From the NCBI RefSeq assembly GCF_001522545.3, contig NC_031768.1, positions 99,670,214 through 99,734,213 on the forward strand: a stretch of DNA of 64,000 nt. Direction: 5' to 3'. This DNA comes from Parus major (lineage: Eukaryota; Chordata; Aves; Passeriformes; Paridae). The position numbers were made by a program, and so were the translations under genes. Positions 60,501 through 64,000 of the stretch are shown in pieces. Each line of letters begins with the position of its first letter. The stretch's first letter is position 1. The notes under the pieces were generated by a model. That model saw nothing but the letters and a program-made list of their open reading frames with translations, did not search any database and had not been told where the DNA came from.

Positions 60501-61952
60501 TATGCAACACCTGTGGTGGTGTGTGCTCTTCCACAGAAGAACTGGTAACTTCAGATAAGGTTCATTCCACCCTGGCGTGGAAAGCAGCATCCTCTCAAAA
60601 TGCCACAGAATGCCCTGCAATTGAGGCCATGGTTTGTGCAACATGAAAATGAGGAAATTCATTCTTTGCCTTCAGGCAGAGCAATTTGCAGCCTGTCTGT
60701 CTAGCAGCCACAACATTATTCTCAGTTTGGCCATTAGCTGAACTGTAATAACATGTGGTTCTGTAGGCACTTCATTTCCGTCAGGAGCAGAACAGGTATG
60801 CGTAGAGCATTATGGATTTTTATGTGTTTTAATATATTTATACTACTGTATTAATACACAGATTGGGCTCCTGCCATGCATCAGATGCTCCCAGTCCTCT
60901 CCAGCTCATTAAAACTCCATAGAAGCCCGCAGCAAAGCATTTTCCTGGGAGCCAGAATGAAGGTGGCACACATCTCAGTCTGGCCACCACTTTATTATTT
61001 GGCAAGCAGAGAAATATGAATGTGAGCCATAAATTTGTCTGCTAACATTTCTATGAAAATAACCTCCAACTGCTCTGAAACAGATTCTGTTTGTAAACAG
61101 GACTTGCTACTACTTGGATACAGATTATTTCTAGTGCATCCACTCTCTCCATTTTTATCTGAGCTGTATTTCATTGGTAGAGAACTGTGAGTGCTGAAAC
61201 CCACAGCCGACTTTGGCAATATTTAAATGCCAGCCTTTCTGTATGTGATATGGATTTTTTTATATAATAGAAACTATTAACACAGAAAATTCACTACTGC
61301 ACCAGATAGCTTGGCCTTTGGGTTTATGATAGTTATGGAGGAATGTATCAAAACCGAATGAACTAATGAACAAAATGAACAAATGAATAAAATTAACTAT
61401 TTTGGTACCTTTAACATATATATATATTCTATATTCACAGAAAAGACCATTAACTCCTAAGGCCTCAATATAAGTCACATTATAATCTTACTAATGTCTT
61501 CTTTGCCTTGACAGGATTAGATGTTAACATTCCCATTTGAATCAAAAGGATTAAAAGAAAACTTTAAAGCTTAAATTGAGAGAACTCTCAGAATTTGAAG
61601 GGTTTGTTTTGGTTTTGTTTCAATAGTAAGATAAAAATCTAAAATGTTTCTATTTGAGAAAATAAAGAGCAAGATAAATAATCCATTTTCCTTAATTATC
61701 CTTGGTTTCTAAGTGGTGTTTTAAAAATAATACAATAGTTTCCTTTTCTTTTTCCTTTTTCCTGTTTTTTTTTTTGGTTTTTTTTTTTTTTAATATTGTA
61801 ATTATTAAATATAAGGACATAAAAACTTCTTGGGAAAATGTTTCTAACAAAGCAAAGATGTTTTAATCCACATGGAAGAGAAATCTGGTACTATGTTTAA
61901 GGAATGAGCTTCTTAAAAGAAAGTAGAATTGGATTTCTGTGATTGTTTGTTC
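57576..61952. other. Unique AT-rich DNA, no supported gene
   Basis: The 148-codon plus frame at 57889-58335 and the 144-codon frame at 60114-60548 have no recognisable domain and are about as long as chance allows. A good acceptor (TTTTTTTTTGCAG, ending 60446) and a moderate donor at 60545 bound 98 bases. AT-rich simple sequence lies at 58915-59015, poly(A) at 59070-59083 and T-rich runs at 61742-61793. A GC-richer repeat-free patch lies at 60860-60990. Confidence 0.4.
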
Positions 61953-61966
61953 TGCCCCCTTGTGGT
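61953..61966 (-). promoter_or_regulatory. Strong CTCF-type binding site
   Basis: On the minus strand the sequence reads CCACAAGGGGGCAG, which fits the 14-base CTCF core (CCACNAGGGGGCAG) at every constrained position. It is followed on that strand by AACAA. It sits in repeat-free DNA. CTCF sites with this core commonly anchor chromatin loops or boundaries; the motif is on the minus strand, which would set loop direction. Confidence 0.65.
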
Positions 61967-63636
61967 TATGGAGTCCTTAGGGCTTAGGTAGCACTGTCTG
62001 GGTTAAAATATTCGTGACTAATTAAAAATAAGCTTCCCGTATATTTCAAGTAATGCACTTTTCCTAGGATATGTACAGACCAAGAACCCAAGGAAAAAGA
62101 GATAAGTCTCCTCAAATATGAACAATGGACAGATTAATGTTTAATGTTTAAAGTAGTTTTACAAAAGAATGTGTTTCTACATTGTGAAAAGAAGCTCAGA
62201 AATTTTAAATATTAAAAGAATATTTAGAAAGTAGAAAGGCATAATTTCAGCTTTACACACATCTTTTCCTTGTGGTTTTACTGATACAAATCAGTATCAG
62301 GTATGCTTTTCATTCTCACAACTTAAAAACAATTACTGTTGCAGTTTAATTCACCTAAAATCAAATTTCATAATGTGATCCAGTTATGTTTGTAAGACTG
62401 CACTTCAACATGCCAAGTGTTCATTTATTTAGACAGATTCTGCAATTACTTCACTTAATTTTCAGAAGGTCCTAGAGTTAGTCACAGATTAATTCTCAGA
62501 TAGCTGGTCAGAGTTTTTTTCCTATGATTCTATGCAAAAAGAATTTCAGTATACAGAGGAAGTTAAGTCAATACTCTTTCATCTATATCCACATCTACAG
62601 GGGATACAGTATTAAAATATGCATAACTATTTTTTTTTTATAATAAGGCATATATGTCTCTGTGTATTTTTTAATCCAAATCAGGTCCTGATCTCTAGAA
62701 CTACAAAAGGTACTGTAGCAACAGGACATTATAAAAAGCACTGGATAGACATCACTCCATAGTCTGTAGCCTGACTGAGTTCAAACACAGCACAAAGTCT
62801 CTGCATGCCATAAAGTTTTCAGCCAGATTGTCAAAACAAAATTGTCCTTTAGGATCAAACTCTTTCTCTCTGTGTCCCCTTCAACCCAAGTTGTGAACAT
62901 ATTGGCTCAATACACTTAAATACAGTTTTTAGGAGCAAACAGTTTCAAATATAATCAAATGAGTAAAAAAAAAATATTCTGATTAAAGGATAGCTATCTG
63001 CTGGTGTCATAACTATAAGAAAAGTTACTACACAATCTAGAGAGTCATGAGACTGGATAGTCAAAGTCTTGCTCAGAATGGATAAGGAAGTGAGATGCAG
63101 AGCTTGTATCACAGAATATTCCCCTGATCTTGTGTATGGAACCAGCCTCTCCAACATCCTTACTCCAGAAATGGCTTCATGTGGTGACAGCTCCTCTAAA
63201 AAGGCTGATTTTCCAAAAGTGCCTCTGCAATAACCCATGAAGGCACCTCATGACATTGTGAAGCACTGAGAAGACTCAGAAATGTGTCCTTCTATCTTTT
63301 TCTAATGCTTTTTAATAAGCTATCTAATATTATTATGCTTTCATAAAGATAGGTAGTAGGCCAGCAGGATAAATACAACTTGAAGAGTCACAAGTTCACT
63401 GTTAATAGCTTTTATTACCCCAAATGCTAACAAGATTTTTTGCATAACATCAAAGGAAGTCTGCTACTAATGGAAATAGCACTCATTTTGGCACCAAAGT
63501 ACTCCGTGGGAGGTTATAAATTACATGCAGAAACAGCAGAAAATGTTAGACTGCCCAGATAGAAAGTTAATTGTTTAGGAAATGAGGAAAGGAGACCTCA
63601 ACTGTTCTGTATCTCATGGAAACTCTGATTTCATAT
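61967..63636. other. Unique AT-rich DNA, no gene seen
   Basis: Nothing recognised. The minus frame at 62945-63238 has no known features. Confidence 0.45.
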
Positions 63637-63780
63637 CACAGTATAACAGAATGTTTGAGGTTGGAAGGCATCACTGGAGGCCATCTAGTCCAGCATCTCT
63701 GCCCAAGGAGGTTCCCTAGAGCACAGTGCTCAAGACTATCCAGGCATATCCATCATCTGCACCTCACATAACTCATGCCT
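63637..63780 (-). mobile_element. CR1 LINE fragment
   Basis: On the plus strand, CACAGTATAACAGAATG, TTGAGGTTGGAAGGCATCAC, GGAGGCCATCTAGTCCAGC and TGCCCAAGGAGGTTCCCTAG follow the complement of a CR1 3' end of the subtype with the ATCTAGTCCA block. Confidence 0.85.
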
Positions 63781-64000
63781 GCTAAAATAGTGTTCCTAGG
63801 AACAACTGCAGATAAAACACATTGTTGGGTGACTGACAAAAGGAGACTGGGGACCTGTTGAAACAAGTGGGGGTCTAGAAAAATATGCATGACACAAATA
63901 CATTTATAATAAGATGATTTGTGTATCAGGGGGCATACATGTTAAAGATGACACTTTCTCATCTTTCTCACAGAAAGTGAGTTGAGGACGTGATGTTTCA
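63781..64000. other. End of window, nothing recognised
   Basis: AT-rich unique sequence. Confidence 0.5.

Noticed and set aside
60114..60548. 144-codon plus-strand frame
   Set aside because: T-rich, Ser/Phe/Leu-rich composition, chance length, no recognisable motif.
1..64000. tRNA, rRNA, CRISPR arrays, operons, bacterial mobile elements
   Set aside because: None seen by eye on either strand; all composition and repeat content point to vertebrate nuclear DNA.

Overview
The window looks like nuclear DNA from a bird, most plausibly a songbird. Three things point there. There are about ten CR1 LINE fragments with the avian 3' end (for example the ATTCTATGATTCT terminus at 4770-4783). There are many solo LTRs of endogenous retroviruses (ERVs). 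The background is AT-rich, with no bacterial-type genes, no Alu-like SINEs and no tRNA or rRNA genes. No open frame is longer than about what chance gives in 64 kb of AT-rich DNA, so I call no intact protein-coding gene. The window reads as a gene desert or the inside of a very large intron. Calls of repeat families rest on recognition of consensus-like sequence and on comparisons within the window, not on a database search. Layout. At 1-1653 lies a decayed class I (gammaretrovirus-like) ERV on the plus strand: the end of pol (integrase C-terminus) and then a multiply broken env. A minus-strand LTR follows (1795-2335); its relative sits at 9505-10070. At 6977-8034 three repeats are stacked: a CR1, an old LTR 3' end and a second LTR family. 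That second family recurs at 48441-48841, next to another CR1. ERVL-type LTRs lie at 14145-14709 and 19284-19790. At 20137-21321 an old LTR is split by a younger solo LTR (20592-21047). At 31801-32079 a compact 279-bp LTR sits at the end of a CR1 with a perfect 6-bp target-site duplication. Further LTRs lie at 35343-35938, 49679-50221 (also a perfect 6-bp duplication) and 50435-51196. Between repeats the DNA is mostly unique, AT-rich and featureless to the eye. A few stretches stand out as possible regulatory or transcribed sequence: a homeodomain/octamer-rich block at 13120-13560 followed by a well-formed 45-nt candidate exon (13585-13629) and a second strong splice acceptor at 13773; a block with octamer, TCF-like and forkhead-like sites at 47650-47870; an 18-bp perfect palindrome at 39049-39066; and a very good CTCF-type site at 61953-61966. 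I found no convincing new biological system. The most informative items are the nested or target-site-flanked LTRs, the env remnant in which both partner cysteines of the SU-TM disulfide have become tyrosine, and the candidate small exon.
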